From positions 124,001 through 188,000 of the forward strand of contig NZ_NERV01000002.1 of assembly GCF_003063315.1 (NCBI RefSeq): a stretch of DNA of 64,000 nucleotides. The letters are read 5' to 3'. Both the position numbers and the translations under genes were made by a program. Source of the stretch: Limnohabitans sp. T6-5 (lineage in GTDB: Bacteria; Pseudomonadota; Gammaproteobacteria; Burkholderiales; Burkholderiaceae_C). Below, piece by piece: positions 18,868-31,532 of the stretch (position 1 is its first letter; each line of letters starts with the position of its first letter). The notes under the pieces are model-generated. The model saw only the letters and a program-made list of their open reading frames with translations, was not told the origin of the DNA and did no database searches.

Positions 18868-20874
18868 TCAGGCCGTTTCTTCCAGCAGCTGTGTCAGCTC
18901 CAGCCAGCGCTCTTCCAATGCCGCGAATTCATCTGTGAGCGCTTTGAGTTTGCGTCCTGCATCCGCAATGTCGGAGGGGGACAGTGGAGTGCTCAGCAGG
19001 TGCTCCAGAGCGCTTTTTTCGGCCTCAATGCTGGCCATGCGCTGCTCGTTTTGCTCCAGCTCTTTTTTCAGTGGGCGTGTTTGCGCGGCCAGTTGCTGAC
19101 GCCGTTGCGCGTCTTGCTTGCGTTGTTCGGCGCTGCTCAGGGCGGGTGTTGCAGGGCTGCTGGCAGCGGCCACGGGTGCAGGCTTGGGCACTACGGCGAC
19201 CACGACCGCTTCTGTGGAAGCTGCCACTGACACGGCATTTTTCGCCGAGTTTTTGGCTTCTTCGCGCAGGCGCTTCGATTCATCCAGCAGGTACTTCTGG
19301 TAGTCGTCCAGATCGCCATCAAACGGCTCGACCTTGCCCCGACCCACCATCCAGAACTCGTCGCACACGGCGCGCAGCAAGGCGCGGTCGTGGCTGACCA
19401 GCATGACAGTGCCTTCAAACTCATTGAGCGCCATCGACAGCGCCTCACGCGTCGCCAAGTCCAGGTGGTTGGTGGGCTCGTCCAGCAGCAGCAAGTTGGG
19501 GCGTTGCCACACGATCATGGCCAGCACCAGACGGGCTTTTTCGCCGCCGCTCATGGTGCCCACGGCCTGCTTGACCATGTCGCCTGAGAAGTTGAAGGTG
19601 CCCAGGTAGTTGCGCAGGTCCTGCTCGCGGCTGGCCTCGCCGCTGGCCAATTCCTTGGCCAAGCGGATCATGTGCTCCAGCGGGTTATCCTGAGGGTGCA
19701 GCACGTCCAGTTCTTGCTGCGCAAAGTAGCCGATGTTCAGGCCCTTGCCCTCGGTGAGCGTGCCCGCCAGCAGCGGCATGGTGCGGGCAATGGTTTTGAC
19801 CAGGGTCGATTTACCTTGACCGTTGGCACCCAAAATGCCGATGCGTTGGCCCGCCAACACCGATTTGCTGACGCCATGCAAGATGGCCTTGGGCTCGTCG
19901 TCCACGATGTAGCCAAAACTCGCTTCGCTGATGGCCAGCATCGGGTTGGGCAGGTTGTTGGGTTCCTTGAAGCCGAAGGTGAATTCGGCATCGGCCAGCA
20001 GCGGGGCCACTTTTTCCATGCGCTCCAGCGCCTTGACCCGGCTTTGCGCCTGCTTGGCTTTGCTGGCCTGCGCCTTGAAGCGGTTGATGAACTTTTGCAG
20101 GTGGGCGATCTTGTCTTGCTGTTTGGCAAACGAGGCCTGTTGCAGCTCCATTTGTTGAGCGCGCAAGATTTCAAAGCCACTGTAGTTGCTGCCGTAGCGT
20201 GTCAACTTGGCATGGTCGATGTGAAGGGTGACGTTGGTCACCGCGTCCAGAAATTCGCGGTCGTGGCTGATCACGATCATGGTGCCCGCATAGCGTTGCA
20301 GCCAGGCTTCCAGCCAGACCAGGGCATCCAAGTCCAGGTGGTTGGTGGGTTCGTCCAGCAGCAAAATGTCTGAGGGGCACATCAGGGCGCGGGCCAGCTG
20401 CAAGCGCATGCGCCAGCCGCCTGAAAAGCTGTTGACCGGGTTGTTCAGTTCGTCCACCCGAAAGCCCAGGCCCAAAATCAAGGCCTCGGCGCGGGGCAGG
20501 GCGTCGTGGTCGCCCGCGTCGGCCAAGTCTGTGTAGACGTGGGCCATCTCCATGCCGTCGCCACTGGCCTCGGCCGCCACCAAGCGTTGGCGCAATTCGG
20601 CCAGGCGCGTGTCTCCTTCCAGCACAAACTCGCTGGCGGGCTGGTCAGTCTCGGGCATGTTTTGCGCCACTTGCGCCATTCGCCAGGCTTTGGGCATGTC
20701 GAAGTCGCCCCCGTCTTCATGCAGCGTGCCGTTGAACAGCGCAAACAAGGTGGACTTGCCCGCGCCATTGCGCCCGACCAAGCCGACTTTTTCCCCCGGG
20801 TTGAGGGTGACCGAAGCTTGGTCCAGCAGCACTTTGGTGCCGCGGCGGAGGGTGACGTTTTTAAGATTGATCAT
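18868..20874 (-). CDS. yheS: ABC-F family ATPase YheS
   Basis: ABC-F proteins are soluble twin-ATPase translation factors that act at the ribosomal E site rather than as transporters. The 668-residue protein has two ABC domains: Walker A GLVGRNGAGKSTLFAL and GILGANGQGKSTLVKT, signatures FSGGWRMRLQLARAL and MSGGEKARLVLAMI, and two LLLLDEPTNHLD Walker B motifs. An interdomain linker rich in Lys/Gln follows the first domain, and a C-terminal coiled coil starts after residue 520. Overall order and termini match YheS more than Uup. The ATG at 20874 (MINLKNVTLRRG) is preferred over the upstream in-frame start. Confidence 0.92.
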   Translation of the reverse strand: MINLKNVTLRRGTKVLLDQASVTLNPGEKVGLVGRNGAGKSTLFALFNGTLHEDGGDFDMPKAWRMAQVAQNMPETDQPASEFVLEGDTRLAELRQRLVAAEASGDGMEMAHVYTDLADAGDHDALPRAEALILGLGFRVDELNNPVNSFSGGWRMRLQLARALMCPSDILLLDEPTNHLDLDALVWLEAWLQRYAGTMIVISHDREFLDAVTNVTLHIDHAKLTRYGSNYSGFEILRAQQMELQQASFAKQQDKIAHLQKFINRFKAQASKAKQAQSRVKALERMEKVAPLLADAEFTFGFKEPNNLPNPMLAISEASFGYIVDDEPKAILHGVSKSVLAGQRIGILGANGQGKSTLVKTIARTMPLLAGTLTEGKGLNIGYFAQQELDVLHPQDNPLEHMIRLAKELASGEASREQDLRNYLGTFNFSGDMVKQAVGTMSGGEKARLVLAMIVWQRPNLLLLDEPTNHLDLATREALSMALNEFEGTVMLVSHDRALLRAVCDEFWMVGRGKVEPFDGDLDDYQKYLLDESKRLREEAKNSAKNAVSVAASTEAVVVAVVPKPAPVAAASSPATPALSSAEQRKQDAQRRQQLAAQTRPLKKELEQNEQRMASIEAEKSALEHLLSTPLSPSDIADAGRKLKALTDEFAALEERWLELTQLLEETA

Positions 20875-21029
20875 GAAAAGCAGTGTCCGGTACTCATGCC
20901 GGTAGGGGAGCTGGGTCAGATGGGGGGCTGACCTCAAAGGGCGTAACCGGCCATTTTCGCCGATCTGGCTGTCGGCTCGATGGCCAGTTCAAAGTTTTGT
21001 TCTCCCCGACGAGTTGCGGGGGAGGGTAT

Positions 21030-21908
21030 TCACAGCGCCAGCAGCGCTTCTCGGCTAACCAGCAGCACCTGATCGTCGCCCGAGCTGGTGTCCAGCCAGG
21101 CCACTTCAAGCTCGGGAAACGCCGCGATGAAGTGATCCACCTCATTGCCGATTTCCAGAACCAGAACGGCGTGTTCGCTCATGCGCGATGGGGCGTCCTT
21201 GAACAGCTGGCGCACAAAGTCCATGCCGTCGGTGCCACCGGCCAGCGCCAGTTCGGGCTCAGCGCGGTACTCGGCGGGCAGCGACTCCATGCTGGCTTGG
21301 CAGACATAAGGCGGGTTGCACAAGATCAGGTCAAATGGGCCCGGCAATGCCGACAGGCCATCGCTGTGCATCAGTTGGACGCGCTCTTGCAGCTCGTGTC
21401 GCTCCACATTGATGGCCGCCACAGCCAGCGCATCATCCGAAATATCGGCCCCGACCACCTGCACCTCGGGCCAGGCCAGTGCGGCCAGAACGGCCAGGCT
21501 GCCGTTGCCGGTGCACAGGTCCAAAACGCGGGTTGTTTGGTCGCTGAGCCAGGCGTCAATCGTCCCGTCGGCCAGCACCTCGGCGATCAGGCTGCGCGGC
21601 ACGATGGCGCGCTCGTCGATGTAAAACGACACGCCCTGCAACCAGGCTTCTTGGGTCAGGTAGGCGGCGGGCTTGCGTGTGGCGATGCGCTCTTCGATCA
21701 GCGCCTTGCAGGCGCCTTGCTGCTCAGGCGTCACGGTTTGCTCGGCCACTTCGTCCAGGTTGGTGTCCAGCGGCAGCCCCAGACGCCAGAGCACCAGCCA
21801 GACGGCTTCGTCAAAGGCGTTTTGGGTGCCGTGGCCAAAAGACACGCCCGCTTGCGCGAGCCGCTCGGCCGATACCTCGATCAGCCCAGAAAGGGTCAAG
21901 GCGCTCAT
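21030..21908 (-). CDS. prmB: Ribosomal protein uL3 N5-glutamine methyltransferase
   Basis: PrmB methylates a glutamine of ribosomal protein uL3. The 292-residue protein carries the PrmB-type N-terminal [18 protein letters not shown] segment, the SAM motif [17 protein letters not shown], and the catalytic NPPY in [12 protein letters not shown]. The N-terminal block separates it from PrmC, the release-factor enzyme. It overlaps dapE by four bases, forming the end of a dapC-dapE-prmB operon. Confidence 0.93.
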   Translation of the reverse strand: MSALTLSGLIEVSAERLAQAGVSFGHGTQNAFDEAVWLVLWRLGLPLDTNLDEVAEQTVTPEQQGACKALIEERIATRKPAAYLTQEAWLQGVSFYIDERAIVPRSLIAEVLADGTIDAWLSDQTTRVLDLCTGNGSLAVLAALAWPEVQVVGADISDDALAVAAINVERHELQERVQLMHSDGLSALPGPFDLILCNPPYVCQASMESLPAEYRAEPELALAGGTDGMDFVRQLFKDAPSRMSEHAVLVLEIGNEVDHFIAAFPELEVAWLDTSSGDDQVLLVSREALLAL

Positions 21909-23068
21909 GCGGACAGGCCCGCGTTGAGTTGTTCCAGCGTGCGGCGGTAGATGGCCTTGAGCGGCGCAATGTCACTCAGCGCCACATGCTCGTTGACCTT
22001 GTGAATCGTCGCGTTGGGCGGGCCGAATTCGATCACTTGGGGGCAGATCTGCGCGATGAAACGGCCGTCGCTGGTGCCGCCGGTGGTGGACAACTCGGTG
22101 GTCAGGCCCGTTTCGTCGCCAATGGCTTTTTGCACAGCCGCCACCAAGGTGCCGGGTGTGGTCAAAAAGGGCAGGCCGCCGATGGTCCAGGTCAACTCGT
22201 ATTTCAAACCATGTTGATCCAGCACGGCGGTCAAGCGCTGTTGCAGGCTCTCAGGCGTGGATTCGGTGCAAAAGCGGAAGTTGAAATCCACCACGCAGTC
22301 GCCGGGGATCACGTTGCTCGCGCCCGTGCCCGCGTGGATGTTGCTCACCTGCCAGCTGGTGGGCGGGAAAAAGGCATTGCCTTCGTCCCAGCGAATCGCC
22401 ACCAAATCGGCCAGCGCAGGGGCCAGGCGGTGAATGGGGTTGTCGGCCAGGTGCGGGTAGGCGATGTGGCCTTGAACACCTTTGACGGTGAGCTTGCCGC
22501 TCATGGTGCCGCGTCGGCCGTTCTTGATCATGTCGCCGGTTTGCTGCACCGACGTGGGCTCGCCCACGATGCAAAACTGCGGCGCGTCGCCACGGGCCTG
22601 GAGCGCTTTGCACACCACCACGGTGCCGTCAAGGGCTGGGCCTTCTTCGTCGCTGGTCAGCAAAAAGGCAATGCCCAATGCGGGGTTGGGGTTGGCGGCC
22701 AGAAACTCTTGCACGGCCACAACCATGGCGGCCAGCGAGGTTTTCATGTCGCTCGCGCCCCGACCGAACAGCTTGCCGTCGCGGTGCGTGGGGGTGAAGG
22801 GGTCGCTGTCCCATTGCGTGAGCGGCCCGGTGGGGACCACGTCGGTGTGGCCCGCAAAGGCTAATGTCTGGCCCGAAGTGCCTGCGCGCTTGGCCCACAG
22901 GTTGCGCACGCGGAAGGTGTCGGGGCCAGAGTCCATGAACTCGCAGACAAAACCCAGTGGCTTGAGGGCGTCGGCGATCAGATCGAGACATCCCGCATCC
23001 TCAGGCGTGACCGAGGGTTTGGAGATCAGCTGCTCGGCCAGGCGCAGGGTGTCGTGACAGGTGGTCAT
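21905..23068 (-). CDS. dapE: Succinyl-diaminopimelate desuccinylase
   Basis: DapE hydrolyses N-succinyl-LL-diaminopimelate in lysine and peptidoglycan precursor synthesis. The 387-residue M20-family enzyme has metal-site motifs [29 protein letters not shown] and [10 protein letters not shown], and ends with [14 protein letters not shown] 23068 starts just after the dapC stop; an in-frame TTG at 23074 would overlap that stop by four bases. Translational coupling with dapC and prmB is likely. Confidence 0.96.
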   Translation of the reverse strand: MTTCHDTLRLAEQLISKPSVTPEDAGCLDLIADALKPLGFVCEFMDSGPDTFRVRNLWAKRAGTSGQTLAFAGHTDVVPTGPLTQWDSDPFTPTHRDGKLFGRGASDMKTSLAAMVVAVQEFLAANPNPALGIAFLLTSDEEGPALDGTVVVCKALQARGDAPQFCIVGEPTSVQQTGDMIKNGRRGTMSGKLTVKGVQGHIAYPHLADNPIHRLAPALADLVAIRWDEGNAFFPPTSWQVSNIHAGTGASNVIPGDCVVDFNFRFCTESTPESLQQRLTAVLDQHGLKYELTWTIGGLPFLTTPGTLVAAVQKAIGDETGLTTELSTTGGTSDGRFIAQICPQVIEFGPPNATIHKVNEHVALSDIAPLKAIYRRTLEQLNAGLSA

Positions 23069-23070
23069 GC

Positions 23071-24285
23071 TCAAGCCTTGTTGGGATGGGCGCGCACAAA
23101 GCGGGCGATGCGCTCAGCCGCTTCCAGGCACTCGGCGGTCTCGGCCACCAAGGCCATGCGAATGCGGCCACGGCCGGGGTTCGAACCGTTGAAGTCACGC
23201 GCCAAGTAGCTGCCGGGCAGCACGGTGACGCTTTCGGCCTCGAACAGCGCCTTGGCAAATGCCGCGTCGTCGCCTTGCCAGCCCACAGGCACACCGGCCC
23301 ACAGGTAAAAGCTGGCGTCGGGCAGCTTCACATCCAGCACTTCGGCCAGCACGGGCGTGACCTGGGCAAACTTGGTGCGGTACTGGTTGCGGTTGTCCAC
23401 CACATGGGCTTCATCGCTCCAAGCGGCCACGCTGGCCGATTGCACCACCGGGCTCATGGCGCTGCCGTGGTAGGTGCGGTAGAGCAAAAACTGTTGGATG
23501 ATGGCCGCGTCGCCCGCCACAAAGCCGCTGCGCAGGCCGGGCACGTTGCTGCGCTTGCTCAGGCTTGTGAAGGCGATCAGGCGCTTGAAGTCGGTGCGGC
23601 CCAGCTGGTGGGCGGCTTCCAGGCCGCTCAAAGGCGCTTCTTCGCGGAAATAAATCTCGCTGTAGCACTCGTCCGACGCAATCACGAAACCGTGCTGGTC
23701 CGACAGGGCAAACAGCTTTTGCCATTCGGAGAGGGGCATGACCGCGCCCGTGGGGTTGCCGGGCGAGCAGACAAACAGCAGCTGGGTGCGGGTCCAGACC
23801 TCGGCGGGCACGCTGTCCCAGTCGTTGGCAAAGTTGCGCGCCGGGTCGCTGGGCACGTAATAGGGCTCAGCCCCCGACAGCAAGGCTGCGCCTTCGTAAA
23901 TTTGATAGAACGGGTTGGGGCTGACCACCGTGGCGCCGGGGCGGGTCGGGTCGATCACGGTTTGCGTCAGGGCAAACAGCGCCTCACGCGAGCCGTTGAC
24001 CGGAAGCACCTGGGTGACTGGGTCGAGCGTCAGGCTGTAACGAGTTTGCAGCCACGCCGCGCAGGCTTTTCTCAGCGCTGGCTCGCCTGCGGTGGCCGGA
24101 TATGCCGACAAACCGGTCGCCACTGCTGCCTTGAGCGCTTCCTGAATGAAAGCGGGCGTGGCATGTTTGGGCTCACCGATGCCCAGACTGATGGGCTTGA
24201 GGGCGGGGTGGGGCGTGACGCCCGAAAACAGTTGTTTCAGCCGCTCAAAAGGGTAGGGCTGCAGCTTGGCGAGAAGGGGATTCAT
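23071..24285 (-). CDS. dapC: Succinyldiaminopimelate transaminase
   Basis: DapC transfers an amino group to N-succinyl-2-amino-6-ketopimelate in the succinylase branch of lysine synthesis. The 404-residue fold-type I PLP enzyme has [21 protein letters not shown] and the PLP-lysine region [18 protein letters not shown]. Assignment rests on that sequence class and on direct coupling to dapE. It is the first gene of the minus-strand group; dapD, often placed between the two, is absent here. Confidence 0.93.
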   Translation of the reverse strand: MNPLLAKLQPYPFERLKQLFSGVTPHPALKPISLGIGEPKHATPAFIQEALKAAVATGLSAYPATAGEPALRKACAAWLQTRYSLTLDPVTQVLPVNGSREALFALTQTVIDPTRPGATVVSPNPFYQIYEGAALLSGAEPYYVPSDPARNFANDWDSVPAEVWTRTQLLFVCSPGNPTGAVMPLSEWQKLFALSDQHGFVIASDECYSEIYFREEAPLSGLEAAHQLGRTDFKRLIAFTSLSKRSNVPGLRSGFVAGDAAIIQQFLLYRTYHGSAMSPVVQSASVAAWSDEAHVVDNRNQYRTKFAQVTPVLAEVLDVKLPDASFYLWAGVPVGWQGDDAAFAKALFEAESVTVLPGSYLARDFNGSNPGRGRIRMALVAETAECLEAAERIARFVRAHPNKA

Positions 24286-24750
24286 CCCCCGATTATCCGG
24301 GATGAACCTTGGGTTAGCTGGTTGCCACTGACAAAACGAAACTCAGGCTTTTGTTCGAGTGCTGTTTTGTCGGCAAGTTGGGGGTGACTTGTGCTTCAAG
24401 GACATGTGGCTGACCGCTGGTGGGGGCGCCGCAGCCGCTTGGTGCCAGGGTGGATGACCTGCTGGCCGCTGCGCCTAGCCCGAACGATTCAACCAGGTGA
24501 CACGACATACCGCGATTGTCAGGGGCTGGCGCTCAGGTTGTTGAATCACTCGACGATTTGTGTCTGTGAGGCATACCGCCCTTTGCGGGAAGGGCTTTAA
24601 GCCCGGGAGGCTGGGTTAACATCTAAGATTATTCGGAATCCGAGATTGAATCCTTTGATTCGTGCTTTTTTGAGGGTTTTGGCAGTGTCTTGACAATTTG
24701 CCGCAGCCCTTGGGTTCTTTTTGGCTCTTTTTTGGATCGACCAGACCGCC
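24286..24750. other. Intergenic region between the divergent dapC and smc genes, no gene seen
   Basis: These 465 bases separate two divergent genes and should contain both promoters. A perfect TTGACA at 24690-24695 points toward smc, but no good -10 lies at the right distance. GGGCTT-T-AAGCCC at 24592-24604 is a small perfect palindrome. A 64-codon open frame on the minus strand (24314-24508) has no recognisable domain, and I do not call it a gene. Confidence 0.6.
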
Positions 24751-27700
24751 GTGCGTCTCAATTCCATCAAGCTTTCGGGCTTCAAATCGTTCGCTGAACC
24801 AACCAACTTCTTGCTGCCCGGGCAGTTGGTGGGCGTGGTTGGCCCCAACGGTTGCGGCAAATCCAACATCATGGACGCGGTGCGCTGGGTGCTGGGCGAG
24901 TCCAAGGCGTCAGAGTTGCGTGGCGAGTCCATGCAAGACGTCATCTTCAACGGCACCACCACCCGCAAACCGGCCAGCCGCGCCAGCGTGGAGCTGGTGT
25001 TTGACAACGCCGACCACCGCGCCGGTGGCCAGTGGGGCCAGTTTGCCGAGATCGCGGTCAAGCGTGTGCTCACGCGTGACGGCAACAGCAGTTACTACAT
25101 CAACAACCAGCCGGTGCGCCGCCGTGACGTGCAGGACGTCTTCTTGGGCACGGGCCTGGGGCCACGCGCCTACGCCATCATCGGCCAGGGCACCATCAGC
25201 CGCATCATCGAGTCGCGCCCCGAAGAGCTGCGACTGTTTCTGGAAGAAGCCGCGGGCGTGTCCAAATACAAGGAACGCCGCCGCGAGACCGAAAACCGCT
25301 TGTCGGACACCCGTGAGAACCTGACTCGGGTCGACGACATCCTGCGCGAGCTCAATGCCAACCTGGAAAAGCTCGAAAAGCAAGCCGAGGTGGCGCATCG
25401 CTACAACACCCTGCAGGCCGACAGCACACTCAAGCAGCATCAGTTGTGGTTTTTGAAGCGCCGCGACGCCGAGACCGACCAAGGCCGGATGAAGTCGGAT
25501 GTGGACCAAGCCGTGAACGCGCTGGAGTCGCGCATCGCTGATTTGCGCCACGTCGAGGCCGATCTGGAAACCATTCGCCAGGCGCACTACGAGGCAGGTG
25601 ATCAGGTCAACCAGGCGCAAGGCAAGCTGTATGAAGCCAGTGCCGAAGTGGGGCGTCTGGAAGCTGAAATCCGCTTTGTGGTCGAAGGCCGCCAGCGCGC
25701 GGAGCAGCGTTTGCAGCAGCTGATCGAGCAAACCGCCCAATGGGGCACCCGCAGCGAAGACGCCCAAGCCGAGCTGGAAACTTTGTCCGAGCAGGCCGCC
25801 ATGGCCGAAGACCAGAGCATGACCCTGGCCGCTCAGGTGGAAGACCAGGCCATGGCCTTGCCCGATCTGGAAGAGGCCCTGCGCAAAGCGCAAAACGATG
25901 CCAATGCGCAGCGTGCCAGCGTGGTGCAGGTGCAGCAGCAAATTGGCGTGCTGGCCGCTGACCAGCGCAACGTCGAAGAACAATCGCGCCAGTTGGAGCA
26001 GCGCCGTGAACGCCTCTTGGCCGACCGCAATGCCCTGGCCGCGCCTGACGAGGCCCGTCTGCACAACTTGCAGGAGCAGCTGGCCGCAGCCGAAGCGCAG
26101 GCCGCCGAATCCGAGGCCCGCCTGCACGAGTTGCAAGAAATGGTGCCCGCCCTGGACGAAGACCGCCGCACCCGGCAGAAGTCGGTCAACGAAGAGTCCG
26201 CCCGTTTGGCCGACCTGAGCGCCCGCATCGAAGCGCTCAAGGCCTTGCAGGAAAAAGTGCGCACCGACGGCAAGCTCAAACCCTGGCTTGCAAAGCACGG
26301 CATGGACGGGCTCGAAGGCTTGTGGAGCCGCATCCACATCGAGTCGGGCTGGGAAAACGCCCTCGAGTCGGCCCTGCGTGAACGCCTGTCGGCGCTCGAA
26401 GTCTCGCGTCTGGACATGGTGCGGGCCTTTGCCAACGATGCGCCGCCTGCCAAGTTGTCGTTTTTCAGTCCCCCTTTGGCCTCCAAAGCCGTCTCGCGCA
26501 GCGGCTTGCCTGCAGGCTGCCGGCCGCTGGCCGATTACCTGCGCATCCCGGATGCGGGTTTGTCGGCCCTGGTCACCGATTGGCTGCAAGGCTGCTACAC
26601 CGCGCCGCAGATGGAAGACGCACTGGCCTGGCGCAGCCAGCTGCAGCCGGGCGAAACCCTGTTGGTGCAAGCGGGCCACGCGGTCGACCTGAACAGCGTG
26701 GTGTTTTATGCGCAGGACTCTGAGCAAGCTGGTTTGCTGGCCCGTGCGCAAGACATTGAAAATCTGGAAAAGCAGCAACGCGCCCAGACCTTGATTGCCG
26801 AAGAAAGCCGCAGCGCCCTGGTGCGCGCCGAGGCGGCCTATGCCGATGCGTCGCAGCGCCTGATCACCGTGCGCCGTGAAGCGGCCGAGAGCCAATCGCG
26901 CACCCACGAATTGCAGGTCGAAACGCTGCGCCTGTCGCAGTTGGTGGAACAGACCCGCGCCCGCAGTCAGCAGATTGCCAACGACCTGGCCGAAGTCGAC
27001 GCCTTGCTCGATGAACTGCAAGAGCGCCGTGTCACGGCCGAAGCCCGTTTTGAAGAGCTGGACATGCAGCTGGCCGACAGCCAAGAGCGCCATGCCCAGT
27101 TGGACGAACGCGTGATCGAGTCTGAGCGCAAGCTGGCCGAGTGCCGCGAGCAGCAACGCAGCCTGGAGCGCCGCGCTCAAGAAGCGCAGTTCTCGCAGCG
27201 CAGCCTGGACGCCCGGCGGGCCGAGCTGAACCGCACCATTGAAACCGCGCAGCAGCAAGTGACCAGCATCGACGCCGAAATGCAGCGTGCCCGCGACGAA
27301 CTGAGCCGCCTGACCGATGCCGCCGCGCAAGCCGGTTTGCAAAACGTGCTGGCCGTCAAGATGGAGCGCGAGCAGGCCTTGGGCGCACGCCGCAGCGCCT
27401 ACGACGACCTCACGGCCAAATTGCGCGCCAGCGACGAGCGCCGCGTGGCCTTTGAGCGCGAACTCGAACCCCTGCGCCAGCGCATCACCGATTTGCAGCT
27501 CAAGGAGCAAGCCGCCCGCCTGGGGCTGGAGCAATACACCCAGCTGCTGGCCGATGCTCAGGCTGACCTGGAAGCCGTGGCCCTGTCCATCGAAACCGGC
27601 CAGGTGCGTGTGACCGGTTTGCAAGGCGAAATCGACCGCATCCACCGCGAAATCACCGCTTTGGGCCCGGTCAACCTGGCCGCCCTGGAAGAGTTGACCA

Positions 27701-28278
27701 CCTCGCGTGAACGCAAGACCTTCCTGGATGCCCAGTGCGCCGACCTGACCGACGCCATGAACACGCTGGAAGACGCCATTCGCAAGATCGACGCCGAAAC
27801 CCGTGAGCTGCTGGGCGGCACCTTCAAGATCGTGAACGACCATTTCAGCCGCATGTTCCCCGAGCTGTTTGGCGGCGGCAATGCCCGCTTGGTCATGACC
27901 GGTGACGAAATTCTGGACGCTGGCGTGCAGGTGCTGGCCCAACCGCCGGGCAAGAAAAACCAGACGATTCACCTGCTTTCGGGTGGCGAAAAGGCCCTCA
28001 CGGCCATCGCGCTGGTGTTTGCGATTTTTCAGCTCAATCCGGCCCCGTTTTGCTTGCTCGACGAGGTGGACGCGCCGCTGGACGACGCCAACACCGAGCG
28101 CTACGCCAAGCTGGTGGCGGGCATGGGCAAGGAAACCCAGTTCCTGTTCATCAGCCACAACAAGATCGCCATGGAAATGGCTGAGCAGTTGATTGGCGTG
28201 ACCATGCAGGAGCAGGGCGTGTCCCGCATCGTGGCTGTGGACATGGAGTCCGCAGTGTCTATGGCCGACATGGCCTGA
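24751..28278 (+). CDS. smc: Chromosome segregation protein SMC
   Basis: SMC is the ATPase core of bacterial condensin. The 1175-residue protein has Walker A VGPNGCGKSNIMDAVRW near the N-terminus, two very long coiled coils (about 170-490 and 670-1000), a central hinge (about 510-650, GLEGLWSRIHIESGWENALES), and C-terminal signature LLSGGEKALTAIAL with Walker B PFCLLDEVDAPLDDAN. The GTG at 24751 (protein starting with RLNSIKLSGFKSFAEP) is the family start; the frame open from 24721 adds non-conserved residues. zipA follows after 14 bases. Confidence 0.96.
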   Translation: MRLNSIKLSGFKSFAEPTNFLLPGQLVGVVGPNGCGKSNIMDAVRWVLGESKASELRGESMQDVIFNGTTTRKPASRASVELVFDNADHRAGGQWGQFAEIAVKRVLTRDGNSSYYINNQPVRRRDVQDVFLGTGLGPRAYAIIGQGTISRIIESRPEELRLFLEEAAGVSKYKERRRETENRLSDTRENLTRVDDILRELNANLEKLEKQAEVAHRYNTLQADSTLKQHQLWFLKRRDAETDQGRMKSDVDQAVNALESRIADLRHVEADLETIRQAHYEAGDQVNQAQGKLYEASAEVGRLEAEIRFVVEGRQRAEQRLQQLIEQTAQWGTRSEDAQAELETLSEQAAMAEDQSMTLAAQVEDQAMALPDLEEALRKAQNDANAQRASVVQVQQQIGVLAADQRNVEEQSRQLEQRRERLLADRNALAAPDEARLHNLQEQLAAAEAQAAESEARLHELQEMVPALDEDRRTRQKSVNEESARLADLSARIEALKALQEKVRTDGKLKPWLAKHGMDGLEGLWSRIHIESGWENALESALRERLSALEVSRLDMVRAFANDAPPAKLSFFSPPLASKAVSRSGLPAGCRPLADYLRIPDAGLSALVTDWLQGCYTAPQMEDALAWRSQLQPGETLLVQAGHAVDLNSVVFYAQDSEQAGLLARAQDIENLEKQQRAQTLIAEESRSALVRAEAAYADASQRLITVRREAAESQSRTHELQVETLRLSQLVEQTRARSQQIANDLAEVDALLDELQERRVTAEARFEELDMQLADSQERHAQLDERVIESERKLAECREQQRSLERRAQEAQFSQRSLDARRAELNRTIETAQQQVTSIDAEMQRARDELSRLTDAAAQAGLQNVLAVKMEREQALGARRSAYDDLTAKLRASDERRVAFERELEPLRQRITDLQLKEQAARLGLEQYTQLLADAQADLEAVALSIETGQVRVTGLQGEIDRIHREITALGPVNLAALEELTTSRERKTFLDAQCADLTDAMNTLEDAIRKIDAETRELLGGTFKIVNDHFSRMFPELFGGGNARLVMTGDEILDAGVQVLAQPPGKKNQTIHLLSGGEKALTAIALVFAIFQLNPAPFCLLDEVDAPLDDANTERYAKLVAGMGKETQFLFISHNKIAMEMAEQLIGVTMQEQGVSRIVAVDMESAVSMADMA

Positions 28279-28292
28279 ACTTGAGATTGTTT

Positions 28293-29339
28293 ATGTTGGA
28301 TTCGTTGAGTTCATTGCAAGTCAGCCTGGTGGCCATGGGGGGCCTCACGGTGGTCGGGGTGGTGGCCTACAACTACTGGACCTCGCGCAAAAGCACGCCT
28401 CGGCTGCCCGAGCCCAGCACTGACATCGCTCAGGCCCAAGCGCCTTTGTTGGACCCGACCGGGGCCACAGAACCGGTGCTGGACGATGATTTTGCCAATT
28501 TGCCTCAACCCGAGCGCAAGCCACAGCTGGACGCCTTGATCGATGTAATTTCGACCATTGAGGTGGATCAACCGGTTTCGGGCGATGCTGCCTTGGCGGC
28601 GCTGCCGACCACGCGCCGCGTGGGCACCAAGCTTTTCACCGTGGAAGGCTGCAGCCAGCTCAGTGGCGAATGGGAGGTGGTGGTGCCTGGACAGCGTTAC
28701 TCGGCATTTCAGGCCGGTGTGCAGCTGGCCAACCGCATGGGTGCGCTCAACGACATCGAGTTTTCCGAGTTTGTGGTCAAAACCCAGGCATTTGCCGATG
28801 CGGTGGGCGGCACGGCCACCTTCAGCGACATGCTCGAAGAGGTGGCCCGTGCGCGTGAACTGGACCAATTTGCCAACGCCCATGATGCGCAATTGAGCGT
28901 GACACTGTGCGCGCGTGAGGCGGCCTGGAGCCCGGGCTACATCCAGCAGCATGCAGCCCGCCTGGGATTTATTGCCGGCTCGATTCCTGGTCGGATGGTG
29001 TTGCCTGCTTCAGTGCCCGGCTTGCCGCCTGTGCTGTCCCTGGTTTTTGACATGCAAGCAGCCTTGGCCGAAGACCCAGACCTGTCGGCTGTGCGCGAGT
29101 TTTCTCTCAGTCTGGATGTGCCGCAGACGGCGCGCGAAGACCAGCCCTTTGACCGGCTGCGCGAAGCGGCTCGCTTGCTGGCCCAGTCCATGGACGGGGT
29201 GGTCACCGATGGCCGAGGACAGGTGCTGGCCGATGACGTGCTGGACGACATTGCCAATGACCTGGCTCAGCTCTACAACGCCCTCGATCAACGTGAGTTG
29301 TCGGCTGGTTCGCCGCAGTCACGTCGTTTGTTTTCCTGA
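28293..29339 (+). CDS. zipA: ZipA-like cell division protein
   Basis: ZipA tethers FtsZ to the inner membrane. The 348-residue protein has one N-terminal membrane segment (VSLVAMGGLTVVGVVAYNYW, residues about 9-30), a short acidic/proline-rich linker, and a C-terminal domain that should bind the FtsZ tail (from about residue 200). Sequence similarity of beta ZipA to E. coli ZipA is low, so the call leans on the topology and on the smc-zipA-ligA order. ATG 28293 is preferred to an in-frame TTG at 28281. Confidence 0.82.
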   Translation: MLDSLSSLQVSLVAMGGLTVVGVVAYNYWTSRKSTPRLPEPSTDIAQAQAPLLDPTGATEPVLDDDFANLPQPERKPQLDALIDVISTIEVDQPVSGDAALAALPTTRRVGTKLFTVEGCSQLSGEWEVVVPGQRYSAFQAGVQLANRMGALNDIEFSEFVVKTQAFADAVGGTATFSDMLEEVARARELDQFANAHDAQLSVTLCAREAAWSPGYIQQHAARLGFIAGSIPGRMVLPASVPGLPPVLSLVFDMQAALAEDPDLSAVREFSLSLDVPQTAREDQPFDRLREAARLLAQSMDGVVTDGRGQVLADDVLDDIANDLAQLYNALDQRELSAGSPQSRRLFS

Positions 29340-31478
<2,139 letters not shown>

Positions 31479-31532
31479 GCCGGCCAGCATGCAGCCTTGG
31501 CAGCCAGACATTTTTTTCAGGGAGATAAAGCC

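Noticed and set aside
24314..24508. 64-codon frame on the minus strand downstream of smc's promoter region
   Set aside because: No recognisable domain and no clear ribosome-binding site. Composition is Ser-rich, as expected for a random GC-rich frame.
24910..28158. 1082-codon open frame antisense to smc
   Set aside because: It lies entirely inside smc on the opposite strand. High GC at third positions leaves few stops in that frame, and the translation lacks recognisable domains.
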